A DNA stretch of 64,000 bases from Marinobacter sp. ANT_B65 (GTDB lineage: Bacteria > Pseudomonadota > Gammaproteobacteria > Pseudomonadales > Oleiphilaceae), in the NCBI RefSeq assembly GCF_002407605.1, contig NZ_NXGV01000001.1:643-64642 (forward strand), given 5' to 3'. Below are positions 27,551-37,073 of this stretch, piece by piece (positions within the stretch are counted from its first letter, which is position 1; each line of letters begins with the position of its first letter). The position numbers were made by a program, and so were the translations under genes. Below the pieces are notes generated by a model. The model was not told the origin of the DNA, did no database searches, and was given only the letters and a program-made list of their open reading frames with translations.

Positions 27551-28012
27551 TCAGGAAATGATTAACAGCGGCTGGTCGAATTCTACGGGCTGACCGTTCT
27601 CAACCAGGATTTCAGTGACCGTACCGCTCTTGTCTGCCTCAATCTGGTTCATCATTTTCATAGCTTCTACAATGCAGACAACCTCGCCGGCTTTCACCTG
27701 CTGGCCGATTTCCGCGAAAGAATCCGCCGTGGGTGAGGGCGCCCGGTAGAAGGTTCCGACCATCGGGGAGCGCAGCGCATGCCCATTGTGAGCGGCTGGT
27801 TGTGCACTCTCTTCCTGAACGGGCCCCGGGGTTTCAGGGGCCGGAGCATAGTGGGGTTGCTGCGGAGCATAATGGCTGATGAGCTGGCCGCCAGAGGCCT
27901 GTTCACGGCGCCGGGAGATGCGAACAGAATCGTCTCCCTCGTGAATTTCAAGCTCTTCGACGTCGGACTCCTCGAGCAGTTCGATCAGTTTCTTGATTTT
28001 GCGAATATCCAT
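27551..28012 (-). CDS. accB: Biotin carboxyl carrier protein
   Basis: Carries the biotin that AccC carboxylates. 153 residues from ATG 28012 ([16 protein letters not shown]); a TTG two codons earlier is less likely. A Pro/Ala/His-rich flexible linker (about 45-75) precedes the biotinyl domain with EAMKMMN, whose Lys is biotinylated, and [13 protein letters not shown]. It follows aroQ by 27 bases. Confidence 0.97.
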   Translation of the reverse strand: MDIRKIKKLIELLEESDVEELEIHEGDDSVRISRRREQASGGQLISHYAPQQPHYAPAPETPGPVQEESAQPAAHNGHALRSPMVGTFYRAPSPTADSFAEIGQQVKAGEVVCIVEAMKMMNQIEADKSGTVTEILVENGQPVEFDQPLLIIS

Positions 28013-28039
28013 AGTCAATCCAGTCCCGTTTTGTCAGGT

Positions 28040-28480
28040 CTATCGGTGAGTTCGTTGCATGGCGGCCTGGAGCGCGAGTTCGTACCCCTGGCTGCCCAAT
28101 CCGCAGATAACGCCTTCGGCGATATCAGAAAAATAAGAGTGATGGCGAAAAGCTTCCCGCGCATGCACGTTTGAAAGATGTACTTCTATAAACGGAATCC
28201 CTGAGGCCAGTATGGCATCCCGTAAGGCAACGCTGGTGTGAGTAAAAGCGGCAGGATTGATAATGATAAAATCCACACCTTCTGTCCGGGCTTCGTGAAC
28301 CCGGTCAATAAGTTCGTACTCGGCGTTCGACTGCAGGTGCAGCAGGTGGTGGCCATTGTCTGCTGCTTTCTTTCGCAACCGATCGTCAATGTCCGCGAGT
28401 GTCTCGTGGCCATAAACCTCTGGCTCGCGGGTTCCGAGCATGTTCAGGTTTGGGCCATGGAGCACGAGAATTGTTGACAT
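28040..28480 (-). CDS. aroQ: Type II 3-dehydroquinate dehydratase
   Basis: Third step of the shikimate pathway. 146 residues, usual length. [20 protein letters not shown] carries the active-site Asn/Arg region; the catalytic Tyr is in PEVYGH, and [16 protein letters not shown] and [16 protein letters not shown] are conserved substrate-binding segments. First gene of aroQ-accB-accC-prmA. Confidence 0.96.
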   Translation of the reverse strand: MSTILVLHGPNLNMLGTREPEVYGHETLADIDDRLRKKAADNGHHLLHLQSNAEYELIDRVHEARTEGVDFIIINPAAFTHTSVALRDAILASGIPFIEVHLSNVHAREAFRHHSYFSDIAEGVICGLGSQGYELALQAAMQRTHR

Positions 28481-28645
28481 GGATGCGTCAGCCTTTGTGT
28501 CTTATTAAACAGGATCGCCGAATATAACGGCATTTTCCACCAATAGTGTGTGCTTTGTTTCTTTAGATCAACACTTTTTGACAATGTAGACGGTTGTCCG
28601 CCGGTTGTCACAGCAGGGCAGGCAAAGCTGAAACAGGATCCCTTT

Positions 28646-28664
28646 AATGATGGTAATCATTGTC
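28646..28664. promoter_or_regulatory. Fur-box-like palindrome
   Basis: AATGATGGTAATCATTGTC matches the classical 19-base Fur consensus at 15 positions by eye. It lies in the gap between aroQ and the diguanylate cyclase stop, about 165 bases upstream of aroQ, a distance that makes a direct role uncertain. No small-RNA terminator was seen nearby. Confidence 0.3.
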
Positions 28665-28747
28665 GTGAACGGCGGAGGGGACTTCTATACGACGATGGTT
28701 TCATACGGGCCGCTTGCTGGAGCTGGCCCGGCCTGCTATCTGTCCTT

Positions 28748-30361
28748 TCAGCTATCGGCAAGCATGACGCAGTTGCGCCCATGTTTCTTGGATGCATAAA
28801 GCGCCCGGTCAGCGCGCTCACGCAAGGTTTGGGACGACTCGTCGTCCCAGGCCGCCACACCGCAGCTGAAGGTGACATTGAACTCCCTGTCGCCTGCAGG
28901 CTGCTTCAGCTCAGAGAAGCGCTCACGAATTTCGTTGAGAACATTGCGGGCATCACTTGGGCGGGTGTCAGGCAGGATGATGGCGAATTCTTCACCACCG
29001 TAGCGGCCGACATGGTCGGTTTTACGCAAACGCTGCTTGAGAAACATCGAAAGGCTCCGGAGAACCCGGTCGCCTATGGGGTGACCGAAGGTGTCGTTTA
29101 CCTTCTTGAAGTAATCAATATCAATCATCGCAAAGCACAAAGACTGGTTCTTCTGCCGCGCACGGACAATTTCCTGATCCAGCAGGTACAGCGTATGGGT
29201 GTGGTTGTATAGCCCTGTGAGGCTGTCACGGATCATGAGCGCGAGCAGAGAGCGCGCGCGCCGGCCCCGGTTGTGGAGGGTTGAAATCAGGTGTTTGGGA
29301 TCAATCGGCTTGGTCAGAAAGTCATCGCCGCCAAGACTCATGGCATGCAACTGCTTGGTGACATCGTCCTCGGCTGAGAGGTAAATGATGGGCACGCTGT
29401 GGAACTTGTCCTGCTGGCGGATTACCCGGGCAATCTCCATGCCGGTACACCCTGGCATATACATATCGAGAACGATAATCTCCGGAGAGAAGGTATCGAG
29501 AGCATTAATGATATCCATGGGGTCGGTAATGATATGTGCGGTCATACCCGCGCGCTTCAGAACCGTTTCCATGAATTTAGCCTGTGCTCTGGAATCGTCC
29601 AGAACCAGTACCCGATAGGGCTCAACAGTATTGCCGTGAGTATAGGTTTCGATCTTTTCGATCAGTTGGCCTGGATCGACTGCCGGGTAAAAAAACTCTT
29701 CGCCGCCGCAGCGGGAGGCGCGCAGACGGGTCTCGATAGTTCCGTCTTCATCGCTTATAAAAATAATGGGAATGGGGGTGTCGTGCCGTTCCTGCAAGTG
29801 TTCAATAGTGGCGATGCCGGCATTTGGACTGCCGCCAAAATTCACATCCACCAGTATGGTTTCCGGCTTGTGAAGAGCGCAGGCCTCGGTCAGCTCTTCT
29901 GCAGAATCATAGGCTGAAGCGCGGAAGCCGAAAAATTCAAGCTGGCGAATCAGTCTGGATGCCATCTCTCCGCTTGCCAGTGCGATGTAAACCGGTGTGC
30001 GCCGGAATTGGTGGGGGGCTTCTGTATTGCTTTGATCGGTGCGCCTGAGGGTGCTGCGGGCAAGCGCGTCAATGGCATCCTGAAGTTGCCGCTCGGTGGA
30101 TTCATCCAGAGGTTTGTCTGTCGGCCAGTGCTGGACAATCGCAAGAATATTGCTGCCAGCTTCAGCATGACCTGCCATCTCGAAACGCTGTGCATAACGC
30201 ACCAGCTTGTCAGCGGCAGAGAGCAACTCTTCGCGATGGGTTGTAAATGAACCGTTGTTGGTATGGATTTTTTGCCAGGTGTCCAGGACAACTCGAGCTT
30301 GGGTGGTTACGCGGCGTGCAAAGTGCTGCCTGAGTTTTTCTTTCTGGCTTGCGTCGCTCAT
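28748..30361 (-). CDS. Response regulator with two receivers and an active GGDEF domain
   Basis: Probable diguanylate cyclase, 537 residues. An N-terminal helical segment (about 1-115) resembles a phosphotransfer domain but lacks a clear HxxKG. Receiver 1 (about 120-240) has TILVDVNFGG as its phospho-acceptor strand. Receiver 2 (about 250-365) has VLVLDDSRAQ and IIVLDMYMPG and looks fully functional, with LTKPID near its end. The GGDEF domain (about 375-535) has RDSLTGLYNH, an intact GGEEF and an RKTD inhibitory site five residues upstream. Monocistronic and separated from DUF2333 by a divergent gap. It could feed c-di-GMP into the LapD pathway, but that is inference. Confidence 0.9.
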   Translation of the reverse strand: MSDASQKEKLRQHFARRVTTQARVVLDTWQKIHTNNGSFTTHREELLSAADKLVRYAQRFEMAGHAEAGSNILAIVQHWPTDKPLDESTERQLQDAIDALARSTLRRTDQSNTEAPHQFRRTPVYIALASGEMASRLIRQLEFFGFRASAYDSAEELTEACALHKPETILVDVNFGGSPNAGIATIEHLQERHDTPIPIIFISDEDGTIETRLRASRCGGEEFFYPAVDPGQLIEKIETYTHGNTVEPYRVLVLDDSRAQAKFMETVLKRAGMTAHIITDPMDIINALDTFSPEIIVLDMYMPGCTGMEIARVIRQQDKFHSVPIIYLSAEDDVTKQLHAMSLGGDDFLTKPIDPKHLISTLHNRGRRARSLLALMIRDSLTGLYNHTHTLYLLDQEIVRARQKNQSLCFAMIDIDYFKKVNDTFGHPIGDRVLRSLSMFLKQRLRKTDHVGRYGGEEFAIILPDTRPSDARNVLNEIRERFSELKQPAGDREFNVTFSCGVAAWDDESSQTLRERADRALYASKKHGRNCVMLADS

Positions 30362-30585
30362 TATGCTCCGGCCTTTCTCTTTTCGTTATGGGCCGTCCTT
30401 TGCGGTGTGGACGATTTTGCCAACCTTAGTATGTTTCGGAAGTCTATATTGTTTAGAGTTGTCGGAGTAAGTTGCACTGTGTAACGGTTTGTCAATTATG
30501 CGGTGTGTATATAGAGGGCACCATGGGTTACGATCTGTACAGACTATTTGCTCAGCGAATTAACAAACAAGGGGCTTAACGTAAT

Positions 30586-31638
30586 ATGCCAGGCAAAATC
30601 AGACAGTATTTCAGGGACAAAAAGGACGATGCTCAGGATTATGCTGGCAACAGGGGCGTAATCGGCAAGTTTGTAGTGGTTGTTCTGCTGGTATACCTGC
30701 TGGTGGCAGTGGTGGTGGGGATGTACTGGAGCAGTGAACCAGAGCCTTTCTCTGTGCGGGAACATACCCGGGCGGTTGCCAATGAGATGCAGAGGGAGCC
30801 TATAACCGGCTTTGCCACGACGGTAACCATGATCCGTATAGCTGAAACCCTTCTGGACAAGCCGGGCGGCTATATTACCAATGATATTTTCCCGCCTGGC
30901 CTGTGGCTGGATAACATGCCCAACTGGGAATACGGAGTGCTGGTGCAATTGCGTGACCTGTCCCGCGCCATGCGTAAAGATATCAGCCGCTCCCAAAGCC
31001 AGTCCGCAGAAGACCCGGACCTGATTATTGCCGAGCCACAATTTCACTTTGACAGCTCCAGTTGGGCTATTCCCTCGACGGAAGCTGAGTACCGCAGAGG
31101 TATTACGGCGTTGAAGCGTTACCTTAATCGCCTTTCCAGTCCGGAACAGGCGAATGCCCAGTTTTTTGCCAGAGCCGATAACCTGGAAAACTGGCTGGGT
31201 GATCTGGAAACCCGTCTGGGCAGTCTGTCGCGTACTCTGGGAGAGAGCGTCGGCAAAGCGTCTGTGTCAGAGGCGGTGGCCAATGTTGACGCAGACAATC
31301 CGCTGAATGAGGAAAGCAGCGGGGGTGATATAAAAACTGACTGGACGAAGATTGATGATGTGTTCTACGAAGCCCGTGGCAGTTCCTGGGCGCTGTTGCA
31401 TATCTTCCGGGCGATTGAAGTGGATTTCCGTAAAGTGCTTCAGGATAAAAATGCCATCTCCAGCGTTAAGCAGGTAATCATTGAGCTTGAAGGTGCTCAG
31501 GGTGAGATGTGGAGCCCGGTTATTCTGAACGGCAGCGGATTTGGTGTTCTGGCGAACCATTCACTGACGATGGCGGCCTATCTTTCCCGTGCTAACGCGG
31601 CGATCAGTGATATGCGGGATCTGTTGTCCCGGGGATGA
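30586..31638 (+). CDS. DUF2333 family membrane protein
   Basis: 350 residues of unknown function. One membrane helix (about 25-46, GKFVVVVLLVYLLVAVVVGMY) follows a basic cytoplasmic N-terminus; the rest (about 47-350) should be periplasmic. Conserved features include ETLLDKPGGYITND, PNWEYGVLVQLRDLSRAMR and, near the end, NHSLTMAAYLSRANAAISD. Widespread in gammaproteobacteria. Shares a terminator with the convergent ppa gene. Confidence 0.85.
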   Translation: MPGKIRQYFRDKKDDAQDYAGNRGVIGKFVVVVLLVYLLVAVVVGMYWSSEPEPFSVREHTRAVANEMQREPITGFATTVTMIRIAETLLDKPGGYITNDIFPPGLWLDNMPNWEYGVLVQLRDLSRAMRKDISRSQSQSAEDPDLIIAEPQFHFDSSSWAIPSTEAEYRRGITALKRYLNRLSSPEQANAQFFARADNLENWLGDLETRLGSLSRTLGESVGKASVSEAVANVDADNPLNEESSGGDIKTDWTKIDDVFYEARGSSWALLHIFRAIEVDFRKVLQDKNAISSVKQVIIELEGAQGEMWSPVILNGSGFGVLANHSLTMAAYLSRANAAISDMRDLLSRG

Positions 31639-31656
31639 GGGCGTTCGTTCAGGCAT

Positions 31657-31689
31657 AAAAAAACCGGGCTGCGATGGCCCGGTTTTTTT
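31657..31689. terminator. Bidirectional terminator between DUF2333 gene and ppa
   Basis: AACCGGGC / GCCCGGTT stem (31662-31669 with 31677-31684), an A run on one side and a T run on the other, so it can serve both convergent genes. Confidence 0.9.
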
Positions 31690-31708
31690 ATGCGCCTGTA
31701 TAAGCCGA

Positions 31709-32236
31709 TCAGCCTTTGTAGGCGTTGATCGACTCGACAATGGCTTTCTTGGCAGCGGCTGCGTTATCCCAGCCCTGAACCTTGACCCATTTTCCTGGCT
31801 CAAGTGTTTTATAGTTTTCAAAGAAGTGTCGGATCTGATCGCGCAGCAATGAGGGCAGATCGTCGATGTCCTTTACGTCCTGGTAGGCGTTGGTCAGCTT
31901 GTCATGGGGTACGGCTACCAGCTTGGCGTCGCCGCCAGCTTCGTCTTCCATGTTCAGGACGCCGACAGGGCGGCAGCGGATCACGGAGCCGGCCTGAATC
32001 GGGTATGGGGTAACAACCAGAACGTCCAGAGGGTCGCCGTCATCAGCCAATGTGTGAGGAATGAACCCGTAGTTGGCCGGATAGAACATGGGAGTTGCCA
32101 TAAAACGGTCAACCAGAAGAGCACCCATATCCTTGTCCAGCTCGTACTTTACCGGAGAGCTGTTGGCCGGAATTTCGATGGCAACGTAGATATCTTCAGG
32201 CGGGTTTTTGCCTGCGGGGATGTTGTCGAATTGCAT
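31709..32236 (-). CDS. ppa: Inorganic pyrophosphatase
   Basis: Hydrolyses pyrophosphate and so pulls biosynthetic reactions forward. 175 residues from ATG 32236 ([17 protein letters not shown]) with AAGGA upstream; the open frame extends further but the extension is not conserved. Metal and substrate residues are in [33 protein letters not shown] and the DIDDLP region. Typical family I length. Confidence 0.97.
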   Translation of the reverse strand: MQFDNIPAGKNPPEDIYVAIEIPANSSPVKYELDKDMGALLVDRFMATPMFYPANYGFIPHTLADDGDPLDVLVVTPYPIQAGSVIRCRPVGVLNMEDEAGGDAKLVAVPHDKLTNAYQDVKDIDDLPSLLRDQIRHFFENYKTLEPGKWVKVQGWDNAAAAKKAIVESINAYKG

Positions 32237-32392
32237 GTGCGATCCTTTTGGTATTGAGATAGGTTTAACGGCGGTTAAAAATTGGTCGCAATTATACGGG
32301 ACATTGGTGTGGATCGAAACTAAACGTTGGTCTGTACTTCCAGGCAACAGGTTGCTCCGGTAACGGGGGGTTGCCTGCCGAGGGCCCGGTAG

Positions 32393-33532
32393 TTAAAGCT
32401 TTATTTGCTTGGCAATCAGCTCTTTCATGATCTCCGTAGTGCCACCGCCAATAGAAAGAATTTTTGCATCCCGATACAGGCGCTCAACCACCGATTCCCG
32501 CATATAGCCCATGCCACCAAAGAGTTGGACGGCCTCGCGGGTTACCTTTTCGCACACTTCTACTGAAAAGTTTTTGGCCATGGCCACCTGTTTGATGGGG
32601 TTTTTGCCAGCTTGGATCAGAGCTGCGCAGCGATAGGTATATTCCCGGGCAATGTCGATCTGGGTAGCCATATCAACCAGTTTATGGCGAGTTACCTGAA
32701 AGCCGGCGATGTTGCGCCCGAATGCTTTGCGCTGGCTGGCATATTCCATTGCCGCCTCATAGGCCATCTGGGCGGTCATGTAAGCCATGATTGCGAGCAT
32801 CAGGCGCTCAGAGAGGAAGTTGCTCATGATCGCTATAAAACCGGAGTTCTCTGCACCGATCAGGCGGTCAGCGGGCACCCTGCAGTCTTCGAAGAAAAGC
32901 TCCGCTGTATCGCTGGCCCACCAGCCCATTTTCCGTAGCCTGGTGCTGTTGGAAAAACCGGGCATGTCGCGGTCAATCAATAGCAGGCTGATACCGCCGT
33001 GGCCGTCACCACCTGTGCGGACAGCAACTGTGTAGTGATCTGCACGGGTACCACTGGTGATGAAAGTTTTGCTGCCATTCACAATGTAATGGTCGCCATC
33101 CTTCACTGCGCGGGTTTTCAGACTGGCTACGTCGGAGCCGCCCCCAGGTTCTGTAATTGCCAGTGCTGATATCTTTTTACCGCTAAGCACTGCAGGCACG
33201 ATCTGTTCGCGGACCTCCTTTTTGGCCCATTTGGCAACGGGAGGCAGGCCGATATCGAGGGAGCCCAGGCTGGCAACAAAACCGCCGGAGGTGGAGCGCA
33301 TCAACTCTTCGGAAACGGCGACTTTCAGGAATACGTCGCCTTCACCCACGCCCCCAAGTTCCTCAGGAAAACCGACGGCGAGCAGGCCAGCATCGCCCGC
33401 TATATCGAAGATTTCACGAGGAAACTCGCCTGCTTCTTCCCATTCGTCAATATGAGGCCTTACATGTGTAGTGATGAATTTGCGCGCACTCCGGCGTACT
33501 TGTTCATGGGTATCGTTGAAGTAGTCGGACAC
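32393..33532 (-). CDS. Acyl-CoA dehydrogenase
   Basis: FAD enzyme for the first step of acyl-CoA beta-oxidation or branched-chain acyl-CoA breakdown. 379 residues from GTG 33532, with AGAGG about 8 bases upstream. Conserved segments are ALAITEPGGGSD, VNGSKTFITSG, RKMGWWASDTAELFFEDCRVP and QLFGGMGYM. The C-terminal position that is Glu in short- and medium-chain enzymes reads Gly (SIGGGTTEI). Glu242 in SERLML sits where isovaleryl-CoA and long-chain enzymes keep their base. So an IVD/LCAD-like enzyme is likely; the chain length is not determined. Confidence 0.88.
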   Translation of the reverse strand: MSDYFNDTHEQVRRSARKFITTHVRPHIDEWEEAGEFPREIFDIAGDAGLLAVGFPEELGGVGEGDVFLKVAVSEELMRSTSGGFVASLGSLDIGLPPVAKWAKKEVREQIVPAVLSGKKISALAITEPGGGSDVASLKTRAVKDGDHYIVNGSKTFITSGTRADHYTVAVRTGGDGHGGISLLLIDRDMPGFSNSTRLRKMGWWASDTAELFFEDCRVPADRLIGAENSGFIAIMSNFLSERLMLAIMAYMTAQMAYEAAMEYASQRKAFGRNIAGFQVTRHKLVDMATQIDIAREYTYRCAALIQAGKNPIKQVAMAKNFSVEVCEKVTREAVQLFGGMGYMRESVVERLYRDAKILSIGGGTTEIMKELIAKQIKL

Positions 33533-33622
33533 GGCAAAAGCCTCTGTTCAGAAATGATATGGAGCAGTGTCGCGCAATTTCAGATGCCAAGCAAGCGCTT
33601 GGTTTTTGTCTTCGGGGGTATA

Positions 33623-33655
33623 AAAAAACCGGCATGAGGAGCCGGCTTTCTTTTT
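33623..33655 (-). terminator. Terminator after rpiA
   Basis: GCCGG / CCGGC stem with seven T on the minus strand, about 34 bases after the rpiA stop and before the acyl-CoA dehydrogenase gene. Confidence 0.65.
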
Positions 33656-33688
33656 GGTTTCGGGCCAGGGGTTGTGTCCCCGCCGGAA

Positions 33689-34369
33689 TCAGATGCCTTT
33701 TCGAGGAATACTTTCTACTCCGTTGGCGGTACCGAGCAGCAGCAGATCTGCCGGGCGTATGGCGAAAAGCCCATTGGTGACGATGCCCACAATATTGTTC
33801 AGCTTCTCTTCAATCTGGATAGGGCGGGAAATGTCCATGTTGTGTATGTCCAGAATGATGTTGCCGTTATCGGTTGTGAATCCGTCCCGGTACACGGGGT
33901 CTCCGCCCAGTTTGACGATTTCACGGCCAACGTGACTGCGTGCCATGGGGATTACTTCCACCGGCAGAGGAAAGCCGCCCAGCAGGTTCACTTTCTTTGA
34001 TTCGTCGGCAATGCAGATAAAGGTCCTGGCGACCGCTGCAACTATTTTTTCCCGGGTCAGTGCGCCACCCCCACCTTTGATCAGTTCAAGGCGTTCGTTG
34101 GTTTCGTCAGCTCCATCTACATAGAACTCCAGCGCACCGGCACTGTTCAGGTCATAGACGGGAATGCCGTGGCTTTTTAGGCGCTCTGCTGTTGCTTCCG
34201 AGCTGGCTACAGCTCCATCGAACTCGGTTTTCAGATCCGCGAGCATGTCGATGAAAAAGTTGGCAGTACTTCCTGTACCAACGCCAATAATGCTGTCGCG
34301 TTCAAGACGCGGTGCTATGTAGTCCACTGCGGCTTTGGCAACGGCTTTTTTCAGTTCGTCCTGGGTCAT
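33689..34369 (-). CDS. rpiA: Ribose-5-phosphate isomerase A
   Basis: Interconverts ribose-5-phosphate and ribulose-5-phosphate. 226 residues from ATG 34369 ([15 protein letters not shown]) with GGAG close upstream; the frame reaches further but without conserved sequence. [13 protein letters not shown] is the phosphate loop, [15 protein letters not shown] and DGADETN surround the active-site Asp, and [10 protein letters not shown] holds the catalytic Lys/Glu region. It is divergent from ilvA, as in pseudomonads. Confidence 0.97.
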   Translation of the reverse strand: MTQDELKKAVAKAAVDYIAPRLERDSIIGVGTGSTANFFIDMLADLKTEFDGAVASSEATAERLKSHGIPVYDLNSAGALEFYVDGADETNERLELIKGGGGALTREKIVAAVARTFICIADESKKVNLLGGFPLPVEVIPMARSHVGREIVKLGGDPVYRDGFTTDNGNIILDIHNMDISRPIQIEEKLNNIVGIVTNGLFAIRPADLLLLGTANGVESIPRKGI

Positions 34370-34504
34370 CGGGCGCTCCGGGTGCAAATCGTGTGAGTTC
34401 GGCTTCATTATAGCGCCTAAGGTAGGTCTGCTTATAGACGGCTGATGTGCAAACTTTCTACACTGTACGTTTTCCTCTACCATTCACCAGCAATCGGAAC
34501 CAGC

Positions 34505-36040
34505 ATGCCGCAACGCTACATCAAGAAAATTCTCGATGCGCGCGTCTATGACGTGGCCATCGAAACACCCCTCACTGAAGCCCGCAGCCTGTCCAAACGC
34601 TTTGGCAACAATATTATGCTCAAGCGGGAAGACCTTCAGCCGGTGTTTTCCTTCAAGATTCGTGGTGCGTACAACCGAATTGCCCAGTTGTCAGAGGAGC
34701 AGAAAGCCAAGGGAGTGATTTGCGCATCTGCCGGCAACCACGCTCAGGGTGTAGCACTTGCTGCCAAAAAGCTTGGTATCAAGGCCATCATTGTGATGCC
34801 GCAGACTACGCCGGAAATCAAAGTACGCTCAGTGCGGGATCATGGCGCGAAGGTGGTGCTCAGGGGGGATGCCTTTGATGAGGCGGCAGCCCATGCCCAT
34901 GAGTTGATCGAGAAGCACGGTTATACCTACATCCCGCCCTATGATGATCCGGATGTTATTGCCGGGCAGGGTACCGTTGCGATGGAAATGATGTGGCAGT
35001 TCACCAAGCCAATCCATGCAGTGTTTATCTGTGTGGGCGGTGGTGGGCTGATTGCAGGCATGGCAGCGTACATCAAGTATCTGCGCCCCGAAATCAAGAT
35101 CATTGGTGTTGAGCCGGAAGATTCGAACTGCCTGCAGGCTGCCATGAAAGCGGGCAAACGCGTGATTCTGGATGAGGTGGGTATCTTCGCCGATGGCGTA
35201 GCTGTAAAACAGATCGGCGAGTATCCCTGGGAGATATGCAAGGATCACGTGGATGAGGTGATCACCGTTTCCACCGACGAGATCTGCGCGGCGATCAAGG
35301 ATATTTTTGAAGATACGCGTTCCATATCCGAACCCGCCGGCGCGCTGGGTGTGGCCGGGATCAAGAAGTATATTGAGCGGGAATCGATCGAGAATGAAAA
35401 TCTGATCGCCACCCTCAGCGGCGCCAATATGAACTTTGATCGCCTGCGATATATTTCCGAGCGTACGGAAATCGGTGAGAAGCGTGAAGCTATCCTTGCA
35501 GTTACCATTCCCGAGAAGCCGGGTGCTTTCAAAACCTTCATCAATGCTCTGCACAAGCGCAGTATTACTGAGTTCAATTATCGATATTCAGATGCGAGCC
35601 AGGCCACAATTTTTGTGGGTATTCAAATCCAGGCTGGCGGTTTGGGAAGGGACGAGCTGGTTCAGGATCTTCGTGAAAATGGTTACTCGGTTGTTGACCT
35701 TACTGACAGCGATATGGCCAAACAGCATATTCGCTACATGGTCGGTGGTCATGCGCCCACGATTACCAACGAGAAAGTCTTCCAGTTCGAGTTTCCCGAA
35801 CGCCCGGGTGCTCTGCTGAAGTTTCTTATGTCTTTGGGGACTCGCTGGAATATCTCCATGTTCCACTACCGCAATCATGGTGCTGCATACAGCCGTGTTC
35901 TGCTGGGCGCACAGGTGGAAAACGATGAAGTAACAGATTTTGAAGCAATGCTGAAAAAAGTGGGTTTCCGTTATGAAAACATGACGGACAACGAGGCCTA
36001 CCAGTTATTCCTGGGAGCAGGTAACGGGAAAGCGTCCTAG
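34505..36040 (+). CDS. ilvA: Biosynthetic threonine ammonia-lyase
   Basis: Deaminates threonine to 2-oxobutyrate, the first step of isoleucine synthesis. 511 residues from ATG 34505 (MPQRYIKKIL). The PLP lysine is in FSFKIRGAYN; SAGNHAQGVA and the glycine-rich phosphate loop CVGGGGLIAG follow. The C-terminus has two ACT-like regulatory domains (about 325-405 and 420-500), so feedback by isoleucine is expected. Followed by a strong terminator. Confidence 0.97.
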   Translation: MPQRYIKKILDARVYDVAIETPLTEARSLSKRFGNNIMLKREDLQPVFSFKIRGAYNRIAQLSEEQKAKGVICASAGNHAQGVALAAKKLGIKAIIVMPQTTPEIKVRSVRDHGAKVVLRGDAFDEAAAHAHELIEKHGYTYIPPYDDPDVIAGQGTVAMEMMWQFTKPIHAVFICVGGGGLIAGMAAYIKYLRPEIKIIGVEPEDSNCLQAAMKAGKRVILDEVGIFADGVAVKQIGEYPWEICKDHVDEVITVSTDEICAAIKDIFEDTRSISEPAGALGVAGIKKYIERESIENENLIATLSGANMNFDRLRYISERTEIGEKREAILAVTIPEKPGAFKTFINALHKRSITEFNYRYSDASQATIFVGIQIQAGGLGRDELVQDLRENGYSVVDLTDSDMAKQHIRYMVGGHAPTITNEKVFQFEFPERPGALLKFLMSLGTRWNISMFHYRNHGAAYSRVLLGAQVENDEVTDFEAMLKKVGFRYENMTDNEAYQLFLGAGNGKAS

Positions 36041-36051
36041 CCAGAAAGCAG

Positions 36052-36084
36052 GCAGCCCGGCTATTCCTGCCCGGGCTGCTTTTT
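36052..36084 (+). terminator. Terminator of ilvA
   Basis: GCAGCCCGG / CCGGGCTGC perfect stem followed by five T, 12 bases after the ilvA stop. Confidence 0.92.
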
Positions 36085-36251
36085 ATCCGCAATGCGTTCC
36101 GGTATTCCTCTTTTTTTATCTTACTGAACTTTAATCTGTGAAAAATTGTAAAATTCAGGATGCGTGTTAGTCTTTCGTCTAATTCTTGAAAACAAGAATA
36201 GCTAACTGATTTTCCGCAGATTTAATCTTATTTGGAACAGGGATACGCGTC

Positions 36252-36422
36252 ATGGGTGGTAAGCCTGATATTATCCGGGCCATTGTGCTGATTTTTGCTG
36301 TCGGCCTTGTAATTACCGGATTTACCTCGCTTCAGGCCTCGGAAGATGGTTCCTCGTCCTCCACGAAAAGTTTTGTTTCAAGCTATTCCGAATACATGGC
36401 CAAAGCGCCGTTAAATCGGTAA
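36252..36422 (+). CDS. Small single-helix membrane or secreted protein (56 aa)
   Basis: Begins MGGKPDIIRAIVLIFAVGLV, so one hydrophobic helix (about 8-26) follows a short N-terminus. A Ser-rich segment and SYSEYMAKAPLNR complete the chain. AGGGA lies upstream at slightly long spacing. It sits alone between the ilvA terminator and the convergent ygfA stop. The gap upstream (36090-36251) is AT-rich and could hold its promoter. I do not recognise the family. The hydrophobic segment followed by LQAS could also be a signal peptide. Confidence 0.55.
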   Translation: MGGKPDIIRAIVLIFAVGLVITGFTSLQASEDGSSSSTKSFVSSYSEYMAKAPLNR

Positions 36423-36434
36423 CAGCGACCCTCA

Positions 36435-37067
36435 CTATTTAACTCGATATACCTGTTTGTCTGTCACCACGCTGTGAAGTGGTACATCCCAGGACTCAAC
36501 CGGCAGTTTTTCTACCTTCTGGAACTCGTGGGCAATGCCTATTAGCTTTGGCGCTGGCCGTGTCCCCTGCCTGCTGAATGCGAAGGTTCTATCGTAAAAT
36601 CCTCCCCCCATCCCCAGTCGTCCACCATTTTCGTCAAAGCCCACCAGTGGAAACAACACTGCATCCAGCGCCCAGGCGGGTCGCCTGAGCCCTTTACTGA
36701 ACGAAGGTTCGGGAATGCCAAATCGATTGGCAGTTAGTTCGACGCCATCGTAGTACGGGCTGAACACCAGCTTTCCCGGGTGAATAGGGTGCAGTACCGG
36801 CAGGTAGAAGTTGACGCCCTTGCGGAGGGCCGGGGCCATATACAGATGTGGATCGATCTCGCCGTCGTTGGGAAGATAAATGGCTATGTGCCTGGCTCTG
36901 TGTAAATCCGGATTCTTTATCAGATTAAGCGCAAGGGAAGCAGCGGCCTGTTCCTGCTCACGGGGCGACAACATACGTCTGCGCTGACGCAGCTGTTTAC
37001 GTAGTTCGTTGCGGGATAAAGAAAGTAAATCGGATTCAGAGGGGTGTGAGTCGATTCGTTGGCTCAA
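36435..37067 (-). CDS. ygfA: 5-formyltetrahydrofolate cyclo-ligase
   Basis: ATP-dependent conversion of 5-formyl-THF to 5,10-methenyl-THF. About 210 residues from TTG 37067. Longer frames (from 37115) would run into the 6S RNA, and GGGAAG at the RNA's 3' end serves as ribosome site. Conserved marks: RNELRKQLRQRRR near the start, IAIYLPNDGEID, RFGIPEP and the nucleotide-binding GGRLGMGGGFYDRT. Directly downstream of ssrS, the conserved ssrS-ygfA arrangement, so it is likely read from 6S read-through. Confidence 0.93.
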   Translation of the reverse strand: MSQRIDSHPSESDLLSLSRNELRKQLRQRRRMLSPREQEQAAASLALNLIKNPDLHRARHIAIYLPNDGEIDPHLYMAPALRKGVNFYLPVLHPIHPGKLVFSPYYDGVELTANRFGIPEPSFSKGLRRPAWALDAVLFPLVGFDENGGRLGMGGGFYDRTFAFSRQGTRPAPKLIGIAHEFQKVEKLPVESWDVPLHSVVTDKQVYRVK

Positions 37068-37073
37068 AATGAA

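Noticed and set aside
28706..28730. GC-rich hairpin taken first as terminator of the diguanylate cyclase gene
   Set aside because: Only a 6-bp stem with a 13-base loop and no T run on the minus strand.
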